Of a stretch of DNA of 64,000 nt, positions 1 to 11,515 are shown in pieces; position 1 is the first letter of the stretch, and each line of letters opens with the position of its first letter. The position numbers and the translations under genes are program-made. The notes under the pieces were generated by a model. The model ran no database searches and was not told the origin of the DNA. It saw only the letters and a program-made list of their open reading frames with translations. This DNA comes from Takakia lepidozioides (Eukaryota; Streptophyta; Takakiopsida; Takakiales; Takakiaceae), in contig CM060731.1 of NCBI GenBank assembly GCA_030704615.1, forward strand, positions 4,712,001 to 4,776,000. Direction: 5' to 3'.

Positions 1-16
1 TTAACTTTGCACATGC

Positions 17-440
17 CACTAGAAGCATTCGTGTCTTTTCCGAATCGACTGCATGTCCACGACCACTCCGGGAACCACTTGGTAGTAAGCGGGACTACTG
101 GAGAGTCGAAACAGACAATGTGGGCCCACGGGGGCATTTCAGACGGCGGACAGAAGTGGGGTCAACGACTCCGGAGTCGTAGCAGAATTCCGAGCTATTT
201 AACGAATTGCGTAAATACATAAAATTTGAAAAAGCCAAAATTACAAGTGGTTGTAATTACTGCACATGCGACTACAAATTTTCTTTCCTAATTCGAGTTA
301 ATGGAATAAATATATTTATTCATTAAAGTGAATATGTAGTCGACTCAACGACTCCATGAACCACTACGCATTCATTGCACCCGTGATTCGGCAGCACATT
401 TGCTGACATGGCTTTCACAAAAAGATGTAAACAAAATGTG
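17..440. repeat. CACTA-beginning dispersed repeat, copy 1
   Basis: A block of about 420 bp that begins CACTAGAAGC and is related to a second block at 11516. The first 43 bases are identical in the two copies. Further shared landmarks follow in the same order: an AACCAC motif, a GACTCC..AGTCG stretch, an ACGTAAAT-like stretch, ACAAGTGGTT, and GCATTCATTGCAC. The CACTA start suggests the terminal inverted repeat of an En/Spm-type element, and short repeated motifs such as ACTCC and AACCAC could be subterminal transposase sites; that is inference. The opposite, inverted end was not found in the window. Confidence 0.55.
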
Positions 441-789
441 GCATTGGGGGAATAGATATTTTAATACGTGTTGCCTCCACCTGGCAGAGACAGAGATGCA
501 AGTGCTGCGTCGGACATGGCGGGACGTGGGAATGCGAATCCTGACACGGCAAGGCCTTCGTATACTGTGAGCGCGCGTAGTGGTTTCTCAGAAGGGTGTG
601 ACATCGGGGTCTTGGTCATTCAACATTTACAGAATGCGCTGGATGGAGGCACAATGGAGCGTGCATACGGGCATGCCCTTCTGGCATCAATTCCCAAGTA
701 TCCACGCAAGGTGAGGTTGCTAAATTGGGTTTTTGCCCGTCTAGTTTTCTGACAGCATGCTCGAAACGTTCATAGTGCCATTGAGTGGC

Positions 790-2065
790 CTTGCAATAAT
801 TTGATGAGTAGCTGCTTTTCCATTTCACAAGTTATGAAGAAGGCGTCACAGAAGAAGATCGCAAAGACGTCAAGGCTGAAGGATATGCCCTTTGGTTGTG
901 AACTACAATCATATCATGCCAAACCCCATTTTCCCCACGCAGATGAGGGAGACATTCTACATTTGCGAGGAGTGGGACTTAATTCTTTGCTTTAGCTTGA
1001 AGGCAGTTGTGACACCAAAGAAACTGGAAACTACCTCCAAGAAAGTTGAAACTCGCAAGATAGTCATGTATTCGTCTCATTATCTCCAAACTGGGATTCC
1101 GAGTTATCAGCCGACCCTTTACATGTGCGCTGGATGGAGTATAATTCTGGTTTAGGCATTTCCTGCCACCAGATGTTCGCTTCTCCAATTTTTACATTTA
1201 AGGATGTGTCTGTGTTTATGGCACTCTTTCTCCCACGGAGGCCTGAGTACCCCCCTGTACTTGCAAGAATTTGATGTGTAGTTGTTTTTCCCTTTCATAA
1301 GTTATGAAGAAGCAGTCACAGAAGAAGATCGCAAAGAGGTCAAGGCTGAAGGCGTTCATTAAGGGTTAGGATTCTAAAATCATATCATGCCAAACCAGCT
1401 TTTCCTGATGCAGATGGTGTCATGAGACATTCTGCGATTTGCGCGTAGGTGGACTTAATTTCGATGTTGACTTAAAGGCAGTTGTGACACCAGAGAAACT
1501 GGAAACTACCTCCAAGAAAGTTGAAACTCGCAAGATAGTCGTGTATCAATCTCGTCATCTCCAACGATTCCGAGTTATCATCTGACCCTTTGGATTCGGA
1601 CTAGATGGAGTATAATTATGGGTTAGGCATGTCTTGCCACCACACATTGGCTTCTCAAATTTTTGCATTTAAGGAGGTCTCTGTGTTTATGGCACTCTTT
1701 CCCCCAATGAGGCTTGAGTACCCCTTTTACTTTCCCGCAATTTGATGTGTAGCTGCTTTTCCATTTCACAGGTTTTCGAGAAGGCGTCACAGAAAAAGAT
1801 CGCAAAGAGGTCAAGGCTGAAGGCGTTCATTAAGGTTGTGAACTACAACCATGTCATGCCAAACCAGCTTTTCCTGTCGCTGATGGTCTCATGAGACATT
1901 CTGCATTTGGGAGTAGGTGGACTTAATTTGGATGTTGACTTGAAGGCAGTTGTGACACTAGAGAAACTGGAACCTACCGCCAAAAAAGTTGAAACTTGCC
2001 AGATAGTCATGTATTCGTCTCGTTTTCTCCAAACTGTGATTTTCAGTTATCATCCAACCCTGTAT
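790..2065. repeat. Tandem repeat array T1, three ~470 bp units
   Basis: Three head-to-tail degenerate units start near 790, 1259 and 1736. Each contains, in order, a GAAGAAGGCGTCACAG-like segment (835, 1305, 1775), an AACTACAA..ATCATGCCAAACC segment, and an AGAAACTGGAAACTACC segment followed by a CGAGTTATC-like segment. The third unit is cut short and runs directly into array T2. No open frame is conserved between units, so this does not look coding. It lies downstream of the minus-strand CACTA transposase and may be part of that element or an unrelated local amplification. Confidence 0.75.
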
Positions 2066-3365
2066 GCATGATTTGTGCAGAGGCATGCCTAACTGAAGGA
2101 GTAGGGATATAGTGTGGGTCCACATTCTTCCAACAGAGCCGGCCTTCAAGCTCCAAATTACCTTTGATTCTCTGTTGGTTTTAGCTACAAGAAACCTGCA
2201 TGGATACATGCTCAACTGGAATCTACAGCTGCGGCACAATTGAGCAAAATCAGGCGCTGCTAATGAAGGCACTTCCTTCGAGACCCAATTCACCATGTTT
2301 TTCCCTCTTGTCAGATCCTGCCCTAAATTTTCGGGTTCAATTCTGCAAGTTAGCTGGTTGAGTGAACCTTTGATGGTTTGGAGTGACTTTGACATGATGC
2401 TTCCAATGAGTCAACATGAAAGTATCCAGAAACAGGTGACACATACGAGGCAAAGCGGTGGAATGAACACTTTTGTGACCCTGGCAGTCAATAGTGGGAC
2501 AATCAAGGCAAATGGTGTATGCCTGTTGGATTGCAGAGAGTACCAGATGCAAGACATCATAGGAACTAGTGTGATAAGTTGTGTTAGGTGTTTCCTAGAA
2601 CAAATCTAGGCTACCATTATCGGTTGCAAGCAAGGATGTACGCATCTTTTCTGCAGAGGCAGTGATACCTGAAGGAGCAGGGATGGAGTGTGGGTCCACA
2701 TTCATCCAAGAAGGCCAGATTTCAAGCACAAGATTACCTATGATTCCTTGTGGATCAATAGCGGCAACAAACCTGCATGGGTAGATGGTCAAGTGGAAGC
2801 GCAACAACAGCCGGCTCATATCTGGGAAATCGGGCACTGCTAATGAAGGCACCGCGTTCAACACATTTCAGGCGCTTTTCCCCTCTTATCAAAATTGGCC
2901 CTAAAATTTCATGTTCAATTCTGCAAGTTTGCTACTTCAGTTAATCTTTGACAGTTTGGAGTGACTTTGAAGTGTTGATGCCAATGTCACAACAGGAAAG
3001 TGAGGGGAAACAGGTAACACAGACATCGTCGAAGCTGTGGAATTGCTGACCCTGGCAGGCAACGGTGGGTCAACCGAGGCAAAAGGGTAAATGCATGTTG
3101 AAATATAGAGAGTAGCACATATCCATTGAGCGTAGGAACTAGTGTGATGAGTCTGAATTGGGTTTTTCCTAGAACAAATGAAGGCAGTCATTGTCAACTG
3201 CTAGCACCAAGGCAAGCATGTATGCATGATTTTTGCAGAGCATGGATAGCGAAGGTGCAGAGATAGAGTTTGGATCCAGATTCATCCAAGAAATGTACTG
3301 GGAATGCAGATTTCAATATGATGGCGTGCTGCATCGCGACATAAACCTGCATTTGACATTCAGGG
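2066..3365. repeat. Tandem repeat array T2, two and a partial ~570 bp units
   Basis: Units start near 2066, 2641 and 3218. Shared landmarks are TGCAGAGGCA, GTGGGTCCACATTC, AAACCTGCATGG, GGTTCAATTCTGCAAGTT, TTTGGAGTGACTTTGA, ACCCTGGCAG and GGAACTAGTGTGAT. The third unit stops at about 3365. The junction with T1 lies at TATGCATGATT, which also recurs at the start of the third T2 unit. No frame is conserved. The function is unknown. Confidence 0.75.
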
Positions 3366-4076
3366 TTAGGATTCATGCAATTTGGTGCTGGTCAGGCCTA
3401 CACAATTCCTCCACAAAAGTAGGAGCCCATCCGAGGGATGGGGACCTCGTAAGTGCTTCTTCATTTGGTACTCACCTTGTTTTTGCATCGTACTTGTGCT
3501 GCAAGGGGCAGAGCCATTCATTTGGCTGGAGGTTCAATTCCTCTGCAAGTGAGCTATTCCCGTCTCACTACAATCGGATCAATGTTAATGTGGACGTGGC
3601 AGTACATGAAGCAAAAAAGCTCCTTCACTGGTGAAGAAGACCATGCTGCAACATATGTCATGCTATTGCTTCAAGAGTGTTGCTACTGGGCAGGTGGGAG
3701 AATGCAGCATTGGTGAGAAGGAAAGCAAATGAAGCACAAAAAGGTGCCGTCCGGTCCTGCTCCTTTGGAGACACCCCCCATTCCATTGGTCTTTGTTCCT
3801 GGAAAGCATGCAGATGTGCCAGAAAAGGCATGCACACATTCACGTCTACTTCCCGTATATGAAAACGATCATCTCCTCACATGTCAGAAACAATATTGGC
3901 AAGTAAATATAGGTTTGTTCACAAGTCAGTACGGACCACATTCCGGGACATTATCGATACGATTAACTGTCTCGCCCTTGCGCACTTGCAGGACTGTACA
4001 AAATGGGTTCTAAGGACAGTAAGAGTCCTTAGCACAGCTCTCGTCTAAGAGCTTCCAGCTTAATAGACACTGAGAT
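3366..4076. other. Spacer without recognisable gene
   Basis: About 700 bp between the T2 repeats and the 3' end of the CACTA transposase. Short frames exist on both strands but none shows a family signature. If the CACTA element is intact on this side, this is its 3' untranslated or subterminal region. Confidence 0.4.
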
Positions 4077-5105
4077 TCAGCTGGGCTCACTGTCCGTATC
4101 CGAAGAATCTTCCCCTTCACTACCCACATCTGCAATTTGCCTTGCAGTAATTACCAACCCTGGAATGTCTTCCTCATTAAAGGTAACTGCTCCTTCCAAA
4201 CAGACTGGTTCGGCCGTATCTGGTAGATTTCGTGGTTCCCTCAGACCCTCGTGGTCGGCATTCTCCCTTAGGTCCAGATCATGGACGTCGGCCACGACTC
4301 GTTTGGCCCGGGGGTCCTTGTGAAGAACCACCTTCCATCCCGGCGCATGGGTGTCATCTGAAAAGAAAACTTGCTCAACTTGCGATGGGAAGATGAATGG
4401 CTCTTCATCTGGTGGTAGCATTTTTCTGAAATCAGCAAGGAGGAATCCGTACTCATCCCGTTTCATGGTGGTATTCTCTCCCACCATATTGGCTTTTACC
4501 CAAGAACAACGGAATAGAATTGGCTTCACAAGACCATAGTCTACTTTAAGAATCTCTTTGATGACTCCTACATATTGCACAGGGCATGAAATTGGATTCC
4601 GATCTCGTGCACAGCTCCTACTCTCTTGTTCAAAAAATGATGCCACTCCGCTGTCATAAGTCACCAGGAGGCTGGTGTTGGCATCGTCCACTCTATAATG
4701 ATTGCCATATACTTTCATTGAGCGGTACGAAGTGGCAATCAGCCCCGGGGGGAATGATAGACTCACCATGCCCTGATCTGGGTCCTCGTTCTTTAATGCG
4801 TACACTGCAACTGCAGATCTGACCCACACTGCAAAGGGCTGCAGCTCCTCCATTGTTGTGGGGTACTCCACTGGGGATCTGCGCCTACGATCGCCCCTCC
4901 GCCATGCTTTTGCAAATGCACTTCGTTCCGTTTTCAGGCGGACCTTCTCGCTGCGTACTTTCTGGCAGAAACCAAATAGAAGCTGCAACTCAGTCCCCCT
5001 GACCAACACCGTACTGTACATGCATGCCACATGCAGATTGTGCCCTTTCAAGCACACTGTAGTGATGCAGCCTACTTCATAATCACTTGCAAGCAACAAC
5101 ACCAA
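4077..5105 (-). pseudogene. CACTA (En/Spm) element, DUF4216-like C-terminal part
   Basis: An open frame of about 340 residues. Residues ~125-205 read like DUF4216, the domain found at the C-terminal end of plant CACTA transposase proteins: a GNHYRVDD stretch, TYDSGVASF, then QYVGVIKEILKVDYG and PILFRCSWV. It is followed by a segment ending in KVVLHKDPRAKRVV and an acidic C-terminus rich in Asp, Glu and Ser. It lies directly downstream of, and on the same strand as, the DUF4218 segment, as in plant CACTA elements. An intron or frame loss separates the two (5106-5245). The start codon is unresolved because upstream coding sequence is expected to join. Domain assignment is confident; whether the protein is made is doubtful, because the upstream frames are broken. 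Confidence 0.75.
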
Positions 5106-5245
5106 CTACAAAACACCCTCTGTAGTCGTCTGAAGCACCCTGTTAGTACACGATCCCACTCCCATATTGGCCGGAATGACTTGTGATAGTATAGGTAATT
5201 CCAGCATACAAAGACCATTAAAAAAAGCACATGAGGGATGTAAGT

Positions 5246-6180
5246 TTACACCCACTGTCTCCATGGTGTCATGGTTGTTGTGTTGTTCAGCACATAATCA
5301 TGTGCCACATCCCGTAGGCGCGGGCTCATGGCACGCTTTGTTCCACCACCTTCTAGGACCTCGCCTACAACTCCTTCTTCCTCGTTCTCGTCCCACACCC
5401 GTCGTTGTGTTGCATCAAATGAAGACATATACTCTGTCATGAAGCCCAGGGCTTTGTCGCGGATGTAGCCCTCCGCCATACTCCCCTCTAGTCGTGCCAT
5501 GTTGCGTACATACCCCTTCAGATCCTTCACGTACCTCTCCATGGGGTACATCCAACGGCTGGCTACGGGCCCACACACATGCAGCTCCTCTACAAGATGC
5601 ACTAGCAAGTGCGTCTTGACGTCAAAGAATGATGGAGAGAATTCTTTCTCCAGCAAACAAAGGGTCATAGCCACATCCTCACGCAACGATGTAATGTCCC
5701 TCGGATCCCACACCTTCGCACAAATCTTCCTAAACACTCGACTTACACGCATTATGGCCGTTCGAGGACCCGGTGCCATCGTACCCCGAATGCACACTGG
5801 CAAAATCTGCTGCATCATCACGTGTAGATCATGTGACTTCATCCCCGACCATTTCTTGTTCATGGCGTGCTTTTGGAAAGCACCCGAGAATCCGGTTGGC
5901 ACTTTCATGGCTCCCAATGTCTTCAAAAAGTGCTCTTGCTCTGATTTGGTCAGGACGTATGATGCTGCTGGCATGAGCACTTTGCGAGATCTATTTGGAT
6001 CAGGCCTTAGCCACAGATGTGACCATATCCCTTCAATATCCATGTCCTTTCATACGTTTATCATATCCTTCTCCCCAAAGATCGTCTTCAGAATGTTCTC
6101 ATATAAGTTCTTCTCACAATGCATGGGGTCCAGGAGGTACCGCTGCAAGAGGTCTTGAAATGCTAGATGTCCTCCCATGA
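5246..6180 (-). pseudogene. CACTA element, MHCEKN segment and DUF4218-like domain
   Basis: Read from 6180 downward, the frame gives a stretch with DPMHCEKNLYENILKT and FGEKD, the region that follows the catalytic part of Transposase_21 proteins. A TGA stop lies near 6047. It then opens into 265 residues with DUF4218 features: LPVCIRG, an FDVKTHLLVHLVEEL stretch, GPVASRWMYPMERY, and KGYVRNMARLEGSMAEGYI. Together with the 8.1-6.3 kb segment this is one transposase gene read on the minus strand. The internal stop and nearby frameshifts mean it is probably a relic, unless the stop lies in an intron. Confidence 0.75.
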
Positions 6181-6310
6181 GACCAAGTTCCATGGGCAAA
6201 AATAGTAGAATATGTGACAGAAGTTGTCCATGTTACTACGTTCTGCTTTCAACAACTGCACGATCCTCTCCACAGTGAGGTGTATGGCTTCAACATCTAC
6301 TGCATAGTAG

Positions 6311-8076
6311 TTACACTGACTTAGGAGTTGGTGGAAGGACTCTTGACAGTAAAGGTAATTCCAGGAAGCACAATGTGAAAGAAAGTGAGTGAATGGGGGG
6401 GGGGGGGAATTCATGCACCTTCCAGTATGGCAAATCCCAAAGGATTGTCCGGCGCTTCACCCCGTGCTCCATGGCTGGATCTGCACTACTTCCTTCTCTC
6501 CCTCCAATCTCCATGAACGCCTCTTTCTCCTTTGTAAATTGCAATGTCTCTTCCGGTGTCACAGCATTTGGTGCCATTCTCCTTTCAACACATCCATTGA
6601 AGTGCCTTCCTACTCGTTGATAGGGGTGGTTTCTTGCAAGGTAACGTCGATGCCCCATGTATACTGTCTTCCCCAATGGCTTTGAGTGCCGTGAATCCAC
6701 ATAGGGCCCACAAATAGGGCACCCTTTGTAGCCCTTGGTCCTGCAACCCGCAACAAGGCCATATGCAGGGAATCGTGGATTGACCACATGAGTATGGCAC
6801 GGAGGGTGAAACTCCGTTGCCCTATTGGTTTCAAAATGTCGTAAGCTTCAACTCCAATCCATAGTTCCTGTAGCTCTTCAATCAATGGTTGCAAATACAC
6901 ATCTATGTTTGTATTTGTCACGGACTCTTTGCCTGGAATCAAGAGAGACAACATGACAAAGAGTTTCTTTGTTGTCAACCATGGTGGCAGGTTGTATGCC
7001 ACCAACTGCACGGGCCATGTGGACCATGTGCAGCTCTTTGATCCGTACGGGTTTACTCCATCCGTAGATACTGCCAATCGCACATTGCGTGGGTCCTCGG
7101 CAAAATCAGGCCAAGTTGCATCTATATGCTTCCATGCAAGGGAATCTGGGACATGCCTTTCCAAACCATCGTTTGAGGCATTCCTGGAATGCCAAGTCAT
7201 GAGCTCACTAATGGTCTTGCATTTGTACATTCGTAATAGACGGGGGATAAGGGGAAAATGCCTCAACACCTTGGCTGGCTGTTGTAACCTGCCCACATCA
7301 TGGTACCGGGCTGCACCGCATTTGGGGCACTCCATAGCGTCCTTGTACTCTCTTCTGAAAAGTACATGTCCTTTTGGACATGCATGTATCTTCACGTAGT
7401 TGAGGCCGAGCTTCCCAATCATTTTGTTAGCCATGTGACAGCTTTTTGGCATTTCATTTGGTTGTGGAAGCAAGTTCAGCCGAAGCAAAGAGAACAACTC
7501 GTTCACAAAATGATTTGAGACACCGTGGGTTGTGCACAGGTTCATCAACAGCATGGTGGCAGCAAGCTTTGTGGATTTGCATCCCTCGTATAGTGGCACA
7601 CATGCTTCTTCTAGTGTCATGTGCATCAAATTCTCATCTCCATCTCCACCTCCTTCCACGCCTTCCCCCACCTGAATGCCTTCATTTCCTGAGTCATCAC
7701 CATTCCCAGTTGTCGCAGCGCTGTCCCCCTCTTCAGCATTGTCCATGATGTGGAATGCTTCCTGCAACATTCGAGTAATGTCCACCCCTCCGTCCATGCC
7801 TGGTTCATGTCCTGTGCCCATGACATAGTCCTGGTCTGGCCTATCTGTATGGCTCCCCCGGGGGTGGGCATTGTCCAATTGTGCCCACTCCTCGTCGTCG
7901 GAGTCTGCAGGTCCATCTCCAATCCACACCCGAAATGCTTTATGTCTTTTGTGGTGAAGGAGATGTGTGCGCACACCGTACTCAGATCTACTTGTAGTGC
8001 CCAAACAACGTTCACATGGGCATGGCATAATTGAAAGCCCAAGGGCTCGGGCACGTGCCACTTCTCTTTCCCACAA
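6311..8076 (-). pseudogene. CACTA (En/Spm, TNP2-like) transposase, N-terminal and core part
   Basis: The frame from 8076 to ~6780 has a Transpos_assoc-like head (MPCPCERC, then HLLHHKRHKAFRVWIGDG), an acidic linker, and the Transposase_21 core: NYVKIHACPKGHVLFRREY, ECPKCGAARY, PLIPRLLRMY, TWPDFAEDPRNVRLAVSTDG, and NLPPWLTTKKLFVMLSLLIPG. Near 6780 the reading shifts frame and continues as KGYKGCPICG, YMGHRRYL and ILWDLPYWK. The next motif is lost at a run of about a dozen G bases near 6398, where the frame is again disrupted. In CACTA elements this protein binds the element ends and catalyses cut-and-paste transposition. With at least two frame breaks this copy is unlikely to be active. Confidence 0.85.
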
Positions 8077-8099
8077 CCTGTCATCCTAGGTGTTCTGTC

Positions 8100-10010
8100 T
8101 ACAGGGGTGATTAATTGGAAGTCCTCCGCATGGGTGAGGGGATGTCATTTTTGTTGGGGAGCCTCTGCAATGCAGTTTGTGCACGCCGTTGCAGGGGGCC
8201 GGATTCTCCTCTGCAGAGACTCCTCAATTTGGCTCTGCCACTCCCATTTCACTACAGTCAATTCCCTCCTCCCGCAATCTCAATTTGAAAGGTTCAGCCG
8301 CACATCCTTTGGCAGAGAAGACAATTGACATTTTATACCAACTGGTAGATTCCAGAACATGATGGAAAGTTACACTCTACAGCAAACCATTTAAAAGCCA
8401 TCAAAGATGCTTCCCATCATAACTGGAATCTTTTCAACAAGACACTGAGAGAAATGACCAAAATCGGCTCAAACCTGGAAAACCACCTGCCTCTACAGTT
8501 CGTGTGTGTGTGAGGAATTGGAGGACGTACGTGGAATTTCAATTTTCACGATTCAGGACGTCGTGATCTTGGGCATATGGTCGAATGTGTATGAAATGTG
8601 TGCACTGAAGTGTGAACAACCCGAACAAGGCCATAACCTGCGCCACTTGTCTCAGGCCATGCACAGTGAACTCCAGTCATTGCCGTCATCGTCTGCACAA
8701 TTTCCGGCTGCATCGTTCTTCTCTCAAAATTGCATTACAATCAAAAGTTTGTAGCAGGGGGTAGTTTTCCCCACGCCACCCTCAGCGGAAGAGCGAGACG
8801 GATTGAGGAATCATGTATTGGAAGGTCGAATTGCCTCTACAGATTCGGCCGCGCTCTCCAAATCACGTTTCGGCGGACAATCCCGTTCCGTTGCCTTGAA
8901 TTGCACCGTGGCGGGAAGGGAGTCCATTTGTGTGGCTCTATCACCATGGCGGGAAGGGGAGCATGTTAAGAATGGAGCATTGCCGTGCCACTTCACTCAT
9001 TTGCAGTTTGCAGCTTCTTTCACCATCTTTCTTACTTAATTGTGATTCTTGCAATGTTGCCCTTGAGACGGCAACTGCAAGTGACCGGATCCTTTGATCG
9101 TCGCCTTCAAAGACACTTACGTGTAGCAGATCGTAGACCCCCAAATGCCTGGAGAGAAAGCCAGAGGGCAGTCAATGCATGCACGGTTGTTTTGCACTGG
9201 TTGGGACGGAGTGGGGTGCAGAGGAGGCGTGCTGTGCCGGAGTTCGCATGCCTAACATCCTGCAGCTGGCGGCTTTTGCGAGTTGGGCGGCAGTACCCTC
9301 TGCTGTATGACTACCATTTGTGGTACAGACTCACCGGCCTCCCTTGTCCACTTGGGTCTTGGGACAGTGACTTATGGAGTATGTAGACAGAGTTGCACGT
9401 CGCACAAGTACACCAAAATCTCCCATGCAATTCTCCTTCCATTTCCCATTCATGCTTGCATGTGATCCACGGGGTAATTTCCATGTTCTCCCAACTGATG
9501 TGGGTTCGCAAATTCTTGGTGTGCAGGTGTGTGTGTGAGGACATCAACCTGTCATGGTGCGATGGGTGTCGAATGGACCCTTCTCTGCGATGGGAGAACC
9601 ACAACAGTTGAGTTTGCTTTTGCTGAATTATTTGGCAGAGCACTGTGTTCACTTCTCTCTGATCATGCGCATTTTCTCCAAGAATGCATGTAAAGCGGAG
9701 CCATGCACGGCATCGTTGCAGTGTGTTTCCTTTGCCCAATTTTGAACGAAATAAAGTTAACGGATCCATGTCACTTGTGTGAATCACTACATCTAGTTGT
9801 CTGGAGGATTGTAAGTGGTTATTTCGAAACGTCTCAAAGTCGAAAAGGCCATAGTGTCGGATGCACGACACGTGTTCCTATTTGAAATCAACAACAGCCG
9901 GATCTTCACCCAAGTTTGGGGGGGTGTGTGATCACACTCCCCCCTCCTTGTCCTTCTTTCCTCCTTTGCATGTCTTGCTCTTCCTCGCTCTTCTTTGTTT
10001 TTCATGGTCT
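8100..10010. other. Upstream of CACTA transposase; no gene recognised
   Basis: Nearly 2 kb between the transposase start and the small frame at 10.0 kb. Open frames are short and overlap on both strands. No protein family, RNA gene or terminal repeat could be recognised. The region may contain the promoter-side end of the CACTA element, but no TAGTG-ending copy of the repeat start at position 17 was found. Confidence 0.4.
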
Positions 10011-10274
10011 ATGTCCACGCCTAGTAAGAAGCGCTCGACCGCCGAGGCAGCATCGCCTCCTCGCACTTCTGCACATTCCAGCCCCGCGGTGCGAAGGAGC
10101 CCCCGCCTGGCTCGACTGAATCCACTGAAGATGGCCTCGATGCGAGAGGGAAGGCGGCACGGTGGGCGGTCTTCGAGCTCGGATTCTGACATAAGCGAGT
10201 ACAGCATGGGCGACGACGATGATGTGGAGGACAGTTCGGCGGAAACTGCACCTCCATCTGCAAAGTCAAACTAG
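10011..10274 (+). CDS. Small hypothetical protein, basic then acidic
   Basis: 87 residues starting at an ATG (MSTPSKKRST). The N-terminal half is rich in Ser, Arg and Pro with RRSPRLARL; the C-terminal half is acidic (GDDDDVED). Such composition occurs at the N-termini of nuclear proteins and in plant transposon proteins, so it might be a leftover first exon of either. The LINE-A fragment begins about 75 bp downstream and could have cut the gene. No family assignment is possible. A larger frame opens upstream at 9861 but adds only low-quality sequence. Confidence 0.3.
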   Translation: MSTPSKKRSTAEAASPPRTSAHSSPAVRRSPRLARLNPLKMASMREGRRHGGRSSSSDSDISEYSMGDDDDVEDSSAETAPPSAKSN

Positions 10275-10349
10275 AAGATGCGCAAATGGCACAAACCTGC
10301 TGCGCATGGGGTGAGTTCTACCCCTACTCGTGTTTGGCATCCCTTTCTT

Positions 10350-11515
10350 AATCTCCCGAGGAGATGAATTCAAGGTGAGATGGTGGAGTCTGTTGCAACA
10401 CGTCTTTACCCCAGATATACTCACACCAAAAGCTGTGTCACTATTAACGGACAGAAGTCCAACTTCTTTGACATAGACCAAGGTGTAGCTCAAGGATGTA
10501 CTCTCTCCCCTCTGCTCTTCAATGTTTTCATCAATCAACTCCTCGAGGATGTCGAAAGTGAGGGATTTGGGTTAAGGGTGGGTGATACCACCATACCAGC
10601 CCTTATGTTTGCGGATGACTTTGTAGGCATAGAGGAAACTCCAACCAATCTCCAGGAGTTGATTGATTGCGCGAAGAGATACTTTGATCTTTGGGGGCTA
10701 GAGGCTAATGTCAGCAAATGTGTAGTGGTAGCATTCAACGACAGAGGAGAGGGAGGAAGTGATCTTAAGTGGCAGTGGGGTAGCCAAGAGATCCCGGTCC
10801 TCCCTTCCTACACTTACCTGGGCGTTGAGTTTTCCTCCAATTGTAATTGGGATGCACATATCCGGAAAGTTGTTCAAACGAATGTTAGGGCAAAGCTCCG
10901 GGGCTCACTAAATTTTTCCACTGCAGAGGGGTCAACTCTGAGGCTAAGAAAACCATGCTTTGTCGCGTTATTAGACCTGCCTTGGAGTACGGATCTGCTA
11001 TATGGGTTGATAACTCCAACCAGGCTAAGTCTCTAGAATCCATTCAAGGGGGGGTGCTTAAGGAGTGTATGTCAGCATGCTCCAAAACAGCCAATGTGGC
11101 TGTTCGGGGTGAGTTTGGCATTCCATCCTTAAGCTCCCGACAAGATGAATTCAAGGTCAGATGGTGGGGTCAGCTGCAACATATGCCCAATACCAGATAT
11201 CCTAAGTTAGTCGACTCTATATCTTGGAAACAGGACCGCCCTGTCAGACAGACTAAGTCCTGGCAGAAGAGAGTGGAAGAGATTCTCAAGGACTTGGACC
11301 TGGATCCGCAAGTCTTGACCCTGCTGGATAAATCTAACTTAGAGGCTGTAGTGTCATGTATGCATGTCTGTTGCCATGAGATTGTCTGATGAAAATGAAG
11401 TTAGACAGAAAACTTCCCTGAACTTGTTTCCAGTCAGTGACATGGGGAGGACATCTTCGATGACCTCAAGGGTCTACCCACTCTCGGCACTAGACTGAAA
11501 TTTAAACTCGGGGCA
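10350..11515 (+). mobile_element. LINE-A copy 1: rearranged reverse-transcriptase fragment
   Basis: From about 10420 it follows the nearly full LINE-A copy at 46347-47420: an AHTKSCVT-like segment (HTKSCVTING here), the GVAQGCTLSPLLFNVF motif, the RT active-site box ALMFADDF, and the following thumb region. The frame is broken at about 10960 and 11390. The first ~70 bp (10350-10420) instead match a later part of the element, near 47056-47125, so two pieces are joined out of order. The right end stops at 11515, exactly where a CACTA-beginning repeat starts. It is a dead fragment. Confidence 0.85.

Noticed and set aside
3495-3555. tRNA-like GGTTCAATTCCTC sequence
   Set aside because: A box B resemblance only. 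No box A at the right distance and no stems, and it lies beside the degenerate tandem repeats.
5499-6158. Plus-strand frame of ~219 residues
   Set aside because: It is the antisense of the DUF4218 transposase segment, whose motifs are unmistakable on the minus strand.
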